A stretch of 64,000 nt of DNA from Chelatococcus sambhunathii (GTDB taxonomy: Bacteria; Pseudomonadota; Alphaproteobacteria; Rhizobiales; Methylopilaceae), in contig JADBEO010000018.1 in the NCBI GenBank assembly GCA_031316315.1, positions 22,264 through 86,263 of the forward strand, written 5' to 3'. Under the pieces are notes generated by a model. The model was not told where the DNA came from. It saw only the letters and a list, made by a program, of their open reading frames with translations, and ran no database searches. Each line of letters begins with the position of its first letter. Positions within the stretch are counted from its first letter, which is position 1. This document shows, piece after piece, positions 7,170 to 16,219 of the stretch. The translations under genes were made by a program, and so were the position numbers.

Positions 7170-7438
7170 TGCACGCCCCCGAGGGCCGGCATCTCGGCAA
7201 GCATCCTCCGCTGCGCGCAGTAGCGTTCGAGACCGACCGAAACCTCAACGAGATGGTCGTCGGCTTCCAAGATTTCGAGAATCCTGAGACGAGCGCCGCT
7301 CAGTTTCGGGCTGTCCTGCCCGAGCTCGCGGATGAGAGCGACCGCATAGACAAGGTCCTCCCTCCCGGTGTCCCAGCATTGCTCAGCTAGGCGGTCGCAG
7401 AGCAGGCCGAGCAACGTTTTGGTGCGGCGCCGGCTCAT
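7166..7438 (-). CDS. Unknown 90-aa accessory protein
   Basis: A mostly helical 90-aa protein (MSRRRTKTLLGLLCDRLAEQ ... LGGVQ) with a basic N-terminus. No known motif. Start overlaps the stop of the acidic protein upstream (ATGA) and the stop overlaps the next gene (ATGA). Being between alpA and the replication gene, it may take part in regulation, but nothing in the sequence shows it. Confidence 0.5.
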   Translation of the reverse strand: MSRRRTKTLLGLLCDRLAEQCWDTGREDLVYAVALIRELGQDSPKLSGARLRILEILEADDHLVEVSVGLERYCAQRRMLAEMPALGGVQ

Positions 7439-7848
7439 ATGCCGTCCTCCGGCTCACGCCCGTCGTGCTCGCCGCCCTCGTCCTCACAGGCCCCGCCTTC
7501 GTCCTCGCAAACGGGCTCCAGCTCGTCGAGCGAGGCCGGGGTCGGGCCGCCGCCCCAGCAAGTTTGATCGCCCTGGCCCGGCCGGGTGATCGCGCCGGCG
7601 AAGTGGTAGGTCGACGTCAGGTTCGCGCCGGTCGGATAGCTTTCGATCGAGCCATATGTCGGCTCGCCGATGTCGTCGACCGCGAGGTCGAGTTCGTCCT
7701 CGTCAATCGGGCCGTCGTCGACCGCCTGATCTTCGTCGCCGTCCTCCAGCGCCTCGTCGCCGTCGAGGTCGTCAAGCAGGGCGAGCAGCAATTCGGTGAC
7801 GCCGGCGAGGCCCTCGCGCATGCCGCGCAGCTTTTCGAGCGCGTCCAT
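7435..7848 (-). CDS. Highly acidic unknown protein with a Cys-rich tail
   Basis: The 137-aa product (MDALEKLRGMREGLAGVTEL...) is extremely acidic from residue 25 on, with runs such as DLDGDEALEDGDEDQAVDDG and a duplicated tail element CEDEGGACEDEGGEHDG. Such composition is seen in DNA-mimic or anti-restriction proteins and in many rhizobial phage hypotheticals; no assignment is made. The ATG at 7848 overlaps the alpA stop as TGATG; a GTG one codon earlier is also possible. Confidence 0.5.
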   Translation of the reverse strand: MDALEKLRGMREGLAGVTELLLALLDDLDGDEALEDGDEDQAVDDGPIDEDELDLAVDDIGEPTYGSIESYPTGANLTSTYHFAGAITRPGQGDQTCWGGGPTPASLDELEPVCEDEGGACEDEGGEHDGREPEDGI

Positions 7849-8066
7849 CACGCGCCCCCGTTCGGGCGGTCGCGCTCGGCGATGCGGTTAGCGATCCAGT
7901 TGGTGACTTCGCTGCGCACGAACGCGAGGCGGCGGGCGCCGATCGGAACCGGCTTCGGGAACCCGCCCTCGGTCCGCAGACGAAAGAGCATCGACCGGCT
8001 GCAACTAACGAGCCGCGCCGCCTCATTGACGCTGATAAGTTCGGGAGGTGCCTTCATAACGACCAT
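7848..8066 (-). CDS. AlpA-family excisionase/regulator
   Basis: A 72-aa MerR-like winged helix-turn-helix: ISVNEAARLVSCSRSMLFRL, then GGFPKPVPIGARRLAFVRSE and VTNWIANRIAERD. This is the classic AlpA layout (S....A..L..SR..L.RL...G.FP.P...G.R...W). AlpA proteins act as excisionases and activators in P4-like and PICI-type elements. The ATG at 8066 lies inside a perfect 9-bp inverted repeat; an ATG at 8057 has a better-placed GGA and would leave most of that repeat as 5' untranslated operator, so the start is uncertain by three codons. Confidence 0.8.
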   Translation of the reverse strand: MVVMKAPPELISVNEAARLVSCSRSMLFRLRTEGGFPKPVPIGARRLAFVRSEVTNWIANRIAERDRPNGGA

Positions 8067-8088
8067 TCCGTTTGGGGTTGGAATGGTC
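8061..8088. promoter_or_regulatory. Perfect inverted repeat at the alpA start (candidate operator)
   Basis: GACCATTCC (8061-8069) and GGAATGGTC (8080-8088) are exact inverted copies separated by 10 bases, centre-to-centre about two helical turns, as expected for a dimeric HTH binding site. It spans the first alpA codons or its leader, so autoregulation is plausible. Confidence 0.55.
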
Positions 8089-8130
8089 GCCTATAGTTCA
8101 CATGCTACTGTTGACTGCCACAATATTGAG

Positions 8131-8158
8131 GTCCAGAAAAAGAACTACTTTTCTGGAC
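8131..8158. promoter_or_regulatory. 10-bp perfect hairpin between alpA and the upstream gene
   Basis: GTCCAGAAAA (8131-8140) and TTTTCTGGAC (8149-8158) pair perfectly around an 8-base loop. The hairpin overlaps the stop codon (8145-8147) of the 155-aa gene. There is no T-run beyond either arm, so it is not a canonical intrinsic terminator; an operator or RNA processing site is as likely. Confidence 0.45.
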
Positions 8159-8612
8159 TTGCAACGATACCTTTGGATCGCAAATCGGCGACAGCGCGCT
8201 CGTGGAACTCGTAGAGCTCTACGATCTCCCTGCCTCTCGCGAGCGATGCAAGGCAGTTTGCGCGTGAAAATCCCTTTTTGCCGTGGCGCTGCTGCATGGC
8301 GAAAACGGCCCCATCGATCGACAGCCCGTCGCGGTCGACCAGCTCCTGCATCTCGATCGCCAGACGCATGTCGGCTTTGGGGCGCCCCGTCTTTTTGCGT
8401 TCCAGCCTCAGTGTCCACGGCCAAGCATTTCTCGCCGCCGGATCGATCCCCGACTCAAGCATGGCTGCAAGCGCTCTGCAGAACTCAGGCGATGGCTTTC
8501 CTGTCCGTAAGACTGCTGCGACACGTCGAACGCGGTCTTCAAGCGAAATCGGAGGCGCGTCGAGATTGTCGAGCAGGACGCCGCTCCAATCTGGCTTCGC
8601 GTCGTTCGTCAC
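8145..8612 (-). CDS. Unknown 155-aa protein co-transcribed with integrase
   Basis: Begins at a GTG overlapping the integrase stop (GTGA). Two recognisable sections exist: an N-terminal part (LEDRVRRVAAVLRTGKPSPE) and a C-terminal part with SIDGAVFAMQQRHGKKGFSR and ANCLASLARGREIVELYEF that looks like a small helical DNA-binding unit. No family is recognised. Position between int and alpA suggests a role in integration/excision or control of the lysogenic state, which is inference only. Confidence 0.6.
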   Translation of the reverse strand: MTNDAKPDWSGVLLDNLDAPPISLEDRVRRVAAVLRTGKPSPEFCRALAAMLESGIDPAARNAWPWTLRLERKKTGRPKADMRLAIEMQELVDRDGLSIDGAVFAMQQRHGKKGFSRANCLASLARGREIVELYEFHERAVADLRSKGIVASPEK

Positions 8613-9790
8613 GCCGCTCTCCCGTCGCAGAACGCCGACCAGTCCTCCATCAGCCTACGCCGCTTCTCCAGCGCGGTGCCGCGCCGGTAAGCCAACTCGA
8701 CCTCGTCGCCGACAGCGTGAGCGAGCGCCATCTCGGCGATCTCGCGCTCGTGCTCGGTCTCGTCGCCGGCCCAGTCTCGGAAGGTGGAGCGCATACCGTG
8801 AAGCGTCGCCGCTTCGTCTGGCGAGGCAAGCCGCAGCGCCTTGGTCATGGCTGTCTCGCTGATCGGTCGCCGCTCGACGCCGCCGGGGAACAGATAGCCG
8901 TCGACGGCGCGCTGGCGCATGGCCTCGACAATCTGCAGCGCGCGGTCGCAAAGCGGCACGACATGCTCGCGTCCCGCCTTCATCCGCTCGGCCGGGACCT
9001 TCCAGACCTTCGCCTCCGTGTCGATCTCGTCGAAGGTCGCGCCGCGAACTTCGCCGGAGCGCGCGGCGGTCAGCGTCAGGAACTCGACGGCGCGTGCGGC
9101 GACGCCCGACGACTGACGCAGCGCCGCCATCATGGAAGGGACCTGCGCGTGGGCGAGCGCGGCATGGTGCCCGCGCGTCAGCTTCCGGCGCTTCGGCAGC
9201 ACCTTGTCTAGCAAGCCTTTCCAGCGAGCCGGGTTCGCGTCGCGGCGCCAGCCGTGAGCGATGCCGTAGTCGATCACGGCCTCGATCCGCTGCCGTGTCC
9301 GGCTCGCCGTCTCGGGAGCGCGTTCCCAATGCGGCAACAGGCACGCTTTCACATCGCCCAAAGCGATCTCGGCGACGGGCAGATCGTGCAGCGGCTTGGC
9401 GTATTCGCGCAGCGTCATCTCGTACTGCTGGCGATGTTTGTCGTTTTTCCACTCGCCTTTTTTCGAGGCCAGCAGTTCGTCCATGCAGTTCTTGAAGGTA
9501 ACGACGCGCGGCTTCTTGGTCTCGGCGGACGGGTCGAGCCCGCGCGCGAGCTTGTCGCGGATCGCGTCGGCCTTCTCTCGCGCCAGCTTTAACGAGACGG
9601 GCGCGGTCCCCTGCCCGTAGCCGCCCAGGCCGATCTCGCGTCGGATAGCGCCGCGCCGGTAGATGAAGATCCATTGCCGCGAGCCGCCCGAGCGGACGCG
9701 GAGGTAAAGGCCACCGCCGTCGCTATAGACGCCCGGCTTGTCCAACTTTCGGAGGTTGGAATCCGCCAGTTTCCGCCACACCATCGCCAC
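8609..9790 (-). CDS. int: P4-type tyrosine integrase
   Basis: The 393-aa protein has an N-terminal DUF4102 arm-binding domain (about 1-90, with SDGGGLYLRVRSGGSRQWIF), a SAM-like core-binding domain (about 95-190) and a C-terminal catalytic domain. The catalytic set is complete: Arg244 (TAARSGEVR), Lys271 (ERMKAGREH), His331 and Arg334 (LHGMRSTFR), His358 (ALAHAVG) and Tyr368 (AYRRG). Length is normal. The gene reads into the element, with its 5' end toward the right flank, as in P4-like islands. Most such integrases use a tRNA 3' end, but none is present in the adjoining flank. Confidence 0.93.
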   Translation of the reverse strand: MAMVWRKLADSNLRKLDKPGVYSDGGGLYLRVRSGGSRQWIFIYRRGAIRREIGLGGYGQGTAPVSLKLAREKADAIRDKLARGLDPSAETKKPRVVTFKNCMDELLASKKGEWKNDKHRQQYEMTLREYAKPLHDLPVAEIALGDVKACLLPHWERAPETASRTRQRIEAVIDYGIAHGWRRDANPARWKGLLDKVLPKRRKLTRGHHAALAHAQVPSMMAALRQSSGVAARAVEFLTLTAARSGEVRGATFDEIDTEAKVWKVPAERMKAGREHVVPLCDRALQIVEAMRQRAVDGYLFPGGVERRPISETAMTKALRLASPDEAATLHGMRSTFRDWAGDETEHEREIAEMALAHAVGDEVELAYRRGTALEKRRRLMEDWSAFCDGRAA

Positions 9791-10106
9791 CCGTTGCCAT
9801 AACCGCTATTTCGTCCATAGCGATTTCTCTAGCAACTGCAAGGCGTTTGTTCACGTTATGGACGACAAAAACGGCGGAACGCGGGACACCCCTTCCGCCA
9901 CGTGGCCCTACAGGACGCTCTAGCTCGGTCCGGTGGCGGCCGGCGATCGCTTTGGCGTCCTTCACAAGAGTGCAAGCGAGCCGGTAGCCGGTCCCGGAAC
10001 TCAGTAGTTCTCCCGATGGCGCCGGGCTCCCGCCGGAATACCTTCGCGCGCCGGGGGAAGCGTCGACCGCCGCCCGCCGCAATGACATCCGAGGGAGACC
10101 GTCACC
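9791..10106. other. Non-coding right flank of the element, probable attachment region
   Basis: No convincing gene lies in these 316 bases. Near the integrase start there is CGCTAT (9804-9809) / ATAGCG (9817-9822), and TCGTCCATA (9811-9819) recurs inverted as TATGGACGA (9857-9865). These may be integrase arm sites or an attR. On the minus strand TTGCAG followed 16 bases later by TATGGA is a weak int promoter. I looked for a tRNA on both strands and saw no T-loop or acceptor pair. The element boundary cannot be fixed because the other end is outside the window. Confidence 0.4.
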
Positions 10107-10667
10107 ATGACTGGCGCATTCGACTGGCTCGACGACGAACAGGAAGAGTTGCTCGGCGCTTACGCGACCGCGGCGGCGGATAGCGTCATCAAGGGCACCG
10201 GCGAAGACGACACGCCGCTCAACGGCGACAAAGCCGACAACAAAATTCTCGGCAAGGGCGGCGAGGACTCGATCAACGGCAAGGGCGGCGACGACACCAT
10301 CATCGGGGGCGCCGATAATGACTTCCTGCGCGGCGGTTCCGGGGCGGACACCTTCGTCTTCCGCAGCGGGGACGATCAGGACCAGATCGCCGACTTCTCG
10401 ATCAAGCAGGGCGACGGGCTCGATTTGCGCAAAGCTGGGTTCGGGATCGAGGATCTGAAAGACCGCGACGTCGGCGGCGACATCACGGATCACGACAACG
10501 ACGGTGCCTATCTTCGCGAAAGCTCCTCGAACGGCGAGCCGGAGGTGACGTTCTACTTCGGGAACGATGAGAACGGATTCGACAGCCTGACCATCACGGG
10601 CGTCAGCATCAAGCAATTGATGAAGGACATCCAGGCGCATCCGGACCACTACGACTTCTTCGGCTGA
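10107..10667 (+). CDS. Small RTX (haemolysin-type calcium-binding) protein
   Basis: The 186-aa protein has an acidic N-terminus (MTGAFDWLDDEQEELLGAYA), about four nonapeptide RTX repeats between residues 45 and 90 (GKGGEDSING, GKGGDDTIIG, GADNDFLRG, GSGADTFVF) and the usual following motif with DQIADFSIKQGD. RTX repeats bind calcium and fold after export by a type I secretion system. There is no catalytic domain and no ABC exporter, membrane-fusion or TolC gene in the window. A good Shine-Dalgarno (GAGGGAG) precedes the ATG. It is the first gene outside the mobile element. Confidence 0.8.
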   Translation: MTGAFDWLDDEQEELLGAYATAAADSVIKGTGEDDTPLNGDKADNKILGKGGEDSINGKGGDDTIIGGADNDFLRGGSGADTFVFRSGDDQDQIADFSIKQGDGLDLRKAGFGIEDLKDRDVGGDITDHDNDGAYLRESSSNGEPEVTFYFGNDENGFDSLTITGVSIKQLMKDIQAHPDHYDFFG

Positions 10668-10866
10668 GCGCGGCGGGCTTCGGCTGTGACGCGGGTTTCT
10701 GGTGGCGGGGCGCGGGTTGCGAGCCCTAGACGCAACAGCGCGCGCACGCCGCCGGGGCTCAGCGCCTCCCCCGAAAGTATCGCCGCCTCCCGCGAACCGA
10801 TGCAGGCCGCGCACGTTTCACGCGCAGAGCGGGAGGTCGCCCGCGTCTTCGCGGAGCGAGCCCCGC

Positions 10867-11229
10867 ATGGGTCATCGGCTGAAATTGGGGGAGCCGCTCC
10901 GCGCGTTGTCGGCGCTTCGCGCGGCGGTCGCAACAGCCGAATGGCGGCCGTCGGAAGAGAACGCTTCCGCAAGAGGCTCGGCGACGGGAAGGCCGCTCAC
11001 ACGCGATGAGTTCATCGCCTTGAGGGCGCTCCACAGCAATCCGCTGGCGCGCCTTGCCGAAGACGTCGCCGAGACGTTGACGGCCCGTCAGCTGGTCTGT
11101 CCCGCCGATGGCGGTATGACGCTGACGGGCGCCGGCCGGGCGGAATATCTCTCCGAGCTGATCCGGGCTTTCAAGTTCGGAATCGATGATCCGCCGGGCG
11201 CCGACTGGCCGTCAAAGCAGCGCCACTGA
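10867..11229 (+). CDS. Hypothetical 120-aa protein
   Basis: The best start is the ATG at 10867 (MGHRLKLGEPLRALSALRAA); the frame is open further upstream but reads as arginine/proline-rich non-coding sequence. The C-terminal half (LTRDEFIALRALHSNPLARL, then a Thr/Gly segment and AEYLSELIRAFKFGI) looks like a small helical, possibly winged-helix domain. No family is recognised. It converges on sufD. Confidence 0.45.
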   Translation: MGHRLKLGEPLRALSALRAAVATAEWRPSEENASARGSATGRPLTRDEFIALRALHSNPLARLAEDVAETLTARQLVCPADGGMTLTGAGRAEYLSELIRAFKFGIDDPPGADWPSKQRH

Positions 11230-11230
11230 T

Positions 11231-11252
11231 CGCGCCGGGCCTCCCCGGCGCG
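11231..11252. terminator. GC-rich hairpin between converging genes
   Basis: CGCGCCGGG (11231-11239) and CCCGGCGCG (11244-11252) form a 9-bp stem with a 4-base loop between the hypothetical gene and sufD. It has no T-run, so it may need Rho or only protect the 3' ends. Confidence 0.4.
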
Positions 11253-11257
11253 TAGCG

Positions 11258-12574
11258 TCAGATCCGTTCGCCGAGCCACTTCTCCGCCCGGGCCGCCAGC
11301 GCGTCGCGGAGCGTGTCGATCTGGACCGGCTCCAGGACCTCGCCGATGAAGGCCTGCACCAGCAGCGCCTCGGCTTCCTGCCGCGGGATGCCGCGCGCGA
11401 GCAGGTAGAACAGCAGCTCCTCGTCGATAGCGCCGACGGTCGCGCCGTGGCCGCAGACGACGTCGTCCGCGAAGATCTCGAGCTCGGGCTTGGCGTCCGC
11501 CTCCGCCGTCTCGGACAGCAGCAGCGCGTTCGCCATCATCTTGCCGTCGGTCTTCTGGGCGCCCGGCTGAACCACGATCTTGCCCTGGAACACCGAGCGC
11601 GCCTCGCCGTCGAGCGCCGTCTTGAACAGCTCGCGACTACCGCAGTGCTGGGTGGCGTGATTGACGACGAGGGTCGTGTCGAGAAGGCGGCGTCCGCCGG
11701 CGAAACCCGCGCCGGTGAGATTGGCGTGCGCGTGGTCGCCGGAGAAGTCGATGAAGATCTGCTGGCGCGCGGCGGCGGAGCCTGCGGCGAGCATGATGGT
11801 TTCGAGCTCGCCCTTCTCGCCGATGCGGGCGGCGAGCGTGCCGAGATGCAGAGTGCCGAGCCCCTCGTCCTGCAGCTTCACGTAGCGGACGTTCGCGCCC
11901 TCGGCGATGTCGAGGCCGACGAGGGTGTTGGTCTGATGCGCCGCGCCGTCGCCAACATGGCTCTCGATCAGCGCGACGGAGGCGTTCCTGCCGACGGAGA
12001 TCAGCACCCGCCCGTAGGTCGCGTGCGCCGGCCCCGTCTGGACGTTGACGACATGCAGCGGCCGGCGGCCGTGGACGTCGTCGTCGATCGCGACGACCAG
12101 CCCGTCGGCCGCGAAGGCGGTGTTGAGCTCGACCGCGACGTTGCCCTGGGGCAGGCCCTTCAGCTCCAGCGTCGAGGCGGGGTCGCCCGCGAGCGCGACG
12201 GCGAGCGGCGCGATCGAGGCGCCTTCCTGCACGCCGCCCATCTCCGAGAGGTCCGGCGCCAGCCGGCCGTTGACGAAGACGACGCGGCGCGCCTCGACGT
12301 CCTGCAGCGGCAGCAGCGCGCGCGCTGCTTCGATATCGGCGGCGGACGGGGCCGGCGGGAACGGCCGCAGCTCGCGCATCAGCGCGCGCAGGTCGGTGTA
12401 CTTCCAGTCCTCGACGCGCCGGCTCGGCAGGCCCTTCGCCGCCACCTCGCCGAAAGCGCGGTCGCGGATGCGGCGCGCGGCCTCGCCGCCGGGCAGATCG
12501 AGGCGCACGGACGCATAGGCGTCGGCGAGCGCGCTCTCGGCGGCCGTGCGTATGGGGCGGACTTCCGCGTTCAT
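11258..12574 (-). CDS. sufD: Fe-S cluster assembly protein SufD
   Basis: SufD pairs with SufB on the SufC ATPase to build Fe-S clusters. The 438-aa protein has the right-handed beta-helix core shared with SufB (MNAEVRPIRTAAESALADAY at the start; later EDWKYTDLRALMRELRP, SRELFKTALDGEARSVFQGK and CGHGATVGAIDEELLFYLLA). The ATG at 12574 has a strong GGTGAGG Shine-Dalgarno; an ATG four codons upstream is less well placed. It lies just after sufC. The sufS, sufT and sufA genes that often follow in related genomes are not downstream here. Confidence 0.93.
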   Translation of the reverse strand: MNAEVRPIRTAAESALADAYASVRLDLPGGEAARRIRDRAFGEVAAKGLPSRRVEDWKYTDLRALMRELRPFPPAPSAADIEAARALLPLQDVEARRVVFVNGRLAPDLSEMGGVQEGASIAPLAVALAGDPASTLELKGLPQGNVAVELNTAFAADGLVVAIDDDVHGRRPLHVVNVQTGPAHATYGRVLISVGRNASVALIESHVGDGAAHQTNTLVGLDIAEGANVRYVKLQDEGLGTLHLGTLAARIGEKGELETIMLAAGSAAARQQIFIDFSGDHAHANLTGAGFAGGRRLLDTTLVVNHATQHCGSRELFKTALDGEARSVFQGKIVVQPGAQKTDGKMMANALLLSETAEADAKPELEIFADDVVCGHGATVGAIDEELLFYLLARGIPRQEAEALLVQAFIGEVLEPVQIDTLRDALAARAEKWLGERI

Positions 12575-12588
12575 CGCCTCACCCATCC

Positions 12589-13338
12589 TTACGCGGCGTC
12601 CGCCGCGTAAGCCGCGTAGCCTTCGGCCTCAAGCTCGTGGGCGAGCTCCGGGCCGCCGGTGCGGACGATGCGGCCGCGCGCCATCACATGGACGACGTCC
12701 GGCGTGATGTGGTCGAGCAGGCGCTGATAGTGGGTGATGACGACGAAGCCGCGGTTTTTGGTGCGGAGGGCGTTCACGCCCTCGGAGACGATCTTCAGCG
12801 CGTCGATGTCGAGGCCGGAATCGGTCTCGTCCAGCACGCAGAGCCGCGGCTCGAGCAGCGCCATCTGCAGGATCTCATTGCGCTTCTTCTCGCCGCCGGA
12901 GAAGCCCACGTTGAGACCGCGCTTCAGCATGTCATTGGAAATACCGAGCCCGTCCGCCTTTTCCCGCACCAACTTCATGAAGGCCGGCGTCGGCAGGTCG
13001 CCCTCGCCGCGCGCGCGGCGCTGCGCGTTCAGCGCGGTCTTGAGGAAGGTCATCGTCGCGACGCCTGGGATCTCCAGCGGGTACTGGAAGGCGAGGAACA
13101 GCCCCTTGGCGGCGCGCTCGTCAGGCGCCAATCCCAGCAAGTCGTCGCCGTCGAGCGTCACCGAGCCTTCGGTGACCTCGTAGTCGTCCTTGCCGGCGAG
13201 CACATAGGACAGCGTCGACTTGCCCGAGCCGTTCGGGCCCATGATGGCGTGGACCTCGCCCGCTTTGACCTCGAGGTCGAGCCCTTTCAGGATCGGCTTG
13301 TCCTCGACGGAGGCGTGCAGGTTCTTGATCGAGAGCAT
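12589..13338 (-). CDS. sufC: Fe-S assembly ATPase SufC
   Basis: A 249-aa cytoplasmic ABC-type ATPase with Walker A (GPNGSGKST), ABC signature (GFSGGEKKRNEI), Walker B (LCVLDETDSGLDID) and the H-loop (VITHYQR). It drives the conformational change of the SufB-SufD scaffold. A GGGAAGAG Shine-Dalgarno precedes its ATG. A 102-bp palindromic repeat separates it from sufB. Confidence 0.96.
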   Translation of the reverse strand: MLSIKNLHASVEDKPILKGLDLEVKAGEVHAIMGPNGSGKSTLSYVLAGKDDYEVTEGSVTLDGDDLLGLAPDERAAKGLFLAFQYPLEIPGVATMTFLKTALNAQRRARGEGDLPTPAFMKLVREKADGLGISNDMLKRGLNVGFSGGEKKRNEILQMALLEPRLCVLDETDSGLDIDALKIVSEGVNALRTKNRGFVVITHYQRLLDHITPDVVHVMARGRIVRTGGPELAHELEAEGYAAYAADAA

Positions 13339-13358
13339 TCTCTTCCCGTCTGAAACTC

Positions 13359-13460
13359 GTCATCCGGGACGCCGCAAAGCGGCGAGCCGGGATCGTTTTC
13401 CGATGATGGCGCCAGTTCCTGAGAACGATCCCGGCTCTCGCTTCGCTCGGCCGGGATGAC
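13359..13460. repeat. Palindromic intergenic repeat between sufB and sufC
   Basis: Begins GTCATCCGGGACGCCGC and ends GCTCGGCCGGGATGAC; the inner arms GCCGGGATCGTTTT and AGAACGATCCCGGC also pair. The same sequence type recurs at 62255-62459. It sits inside an operon, so it may fold in the transcript and modulate sufC expression relative to sufB. Confidence 0.7.
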
Positions 13461-13469
13461 GCCCGCTAA

Positions 13470-14942
<1,473 letters not shown>

Positions 14943-15043
14943 ACTGATGAACTCCTCGGCCGCGATAGGGGACGCGCGGCGCAGATTTGAAACTCTCTAG
15001 CAGGGCTTGCGCGCGGACGGAACGTCCGGACCCTTACAATGTC

Positions 15044-16219
15044 TTAAGCCGCGCTCGCCGCCGGATCGGGCCTTGCTCCCGCGACGCGGGCGAAGGCCTC
15101 GAGGAAACGCTCTCCGTCGCCGGCTTTCGACGACCAGCCGAAGCTGATCCTGAGCATTCCTACCGACAGATCGTGATCGACTCCCATCGCGTCAAGCACC
15201 GGCGAGGCCTTCATTTTCCCGGAGGAGCAGGCCGATCCCGCCGACACCGCGATCCCGGCGAGGTCGAGCGCGATCATCGCCCGGTCGGCGGCGACGCCGT
15301 GCGCCGAGAAGCAGCTGGTGTTCGGCAGACGGCTCGCAGCCTCGCCGAACACGGTCACCTCACAAATGCGTCGCAGCCCGGCCTCCAGCGCATCCCTGTC
15401 CGCTGCGAGGCCGGCGAAGGCGCCGAGGCCCGCGAGGGCCTCTTCGGCCGCCACGCCCATGCCGACGACGCCAGGCGCGTTCTCGGTGCCGCCGCGCCAG
15501 CCCTTCTCCTGCCCGCCGCCGCGGATGACGGGCGATTCGACGTAAAGCGCCTCGCTTGCGCGGATCAGCGCGCCGACGCCGGCCGGTCCGCCGAACTTGT
15601 GGGCGGCGATCGCCATGAAGTCCGCCCCGAGCGCGGAGATGTCGACGGGGACCTTGCCGGCCGCCTGCACGGCGTCGACATGGACAAGCCCGCCGTGCCG
15701 CTTCGCGATCTCGGCGGCCTCCGCGACCGGCTGGATCACGCCGGTCTCGTTGTTCGCGAACATAAGGGCGAGCAGCGCGCGCTCGTCCGGCCGCTCGGCG
15801 GCGTGGCGTCCGAAGGCGGCCTCGAGCGCCGCGAGGTCGATCACCCCGTCGCCGTCGACGGGAATCGTCCCGATCGCGCTGCGCTCGAAGCGGGCGCCGA
15901 CCGCGACGGCCGGATGTTCGACCGCCGAGACCAGCAACCGCGTGACTGGCCTTGGGTCGCGCGCGTCGCGGATGGTCGGCGACAGCGCGAGATTCGACGC
16001 CTCGGTGCCGCCGCTCGTGAAGGTGACGCAGGCCGGATCGGCCCCGACGAGCGCGGCGACCCGACGGCGCGCGTCCTCGATGAGCTTGCGCTTGGCGCGG
16101 CCCTCGGCGTGGATCGAGGACGGGTTGCCCGTGGCGCGCATCGCCTCGGCCATCGCGGAAACGACCGACGGGCGGGTCGTGGTGGTGGCGTTGTGGTCGA
16201 GATAGACGCGCTCGATCAT
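15044..16219 (-). CDS. Cysteine desulfurase (NifS/IscS type)
   Basis: This pyridoxal-phosphate enzyme of 391 aa removes sulfur from cysteine for Fe-S assembly. It starts MIERVYLDHNATTTTRPSVV, carries the PLP lysine in AIAAHKFGGPAGVGAL, and the catalytic cysteine in SAGSACSSGKMKASP, which belongs to the group I (IscS/NifS) kind and not the SufS kind. The ATG at 16219 is preceded by AGGGAGG; longer upstream frame is rejected. It leads the suf cluster, so in this cluster it is the visible sulfur donor for SufB. Confidence 0.93.
   Translation of the reverse strand: MIERVYLDHNATTTTRPSVVSAMAEAMRATGNPSSIHAEGRAKRKLIEDARRRVAALVGADPACVTFTSGGTEASNLALSPTIRDARDPRPVTRLLVSAVEHPAVAVGARFERSAIGTIPVDGDGVIDLAALEAAFGRHAAERPDERALLALMFANNETGVIQPVAEAAEIAKRHGGLVHVDAVQAAGKVPVDISALGADFMAIAAHKFGGPAGVGALIRASEALYVESPVIRGGGQEKGWRGGTENAPGVVGMGVAAEEALAGLGAFAGLAADRDALEAGLRRICEVTVFGEAASRLPNTSCFSAHGVAADRAMIALDLAGIAVSAGSACSSGKMKASPVLDAMGVDHDLSVGMLRISFGWSSKAGDGERFLEAFARVAGARPDPAASAA

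Noticed and set aside
9880..10106. tRNA or tmRNA attachment gene beside the integrase
   Set aside because: No T-loop, no CCA end and no 7-bp acceptor pairing on either strand.
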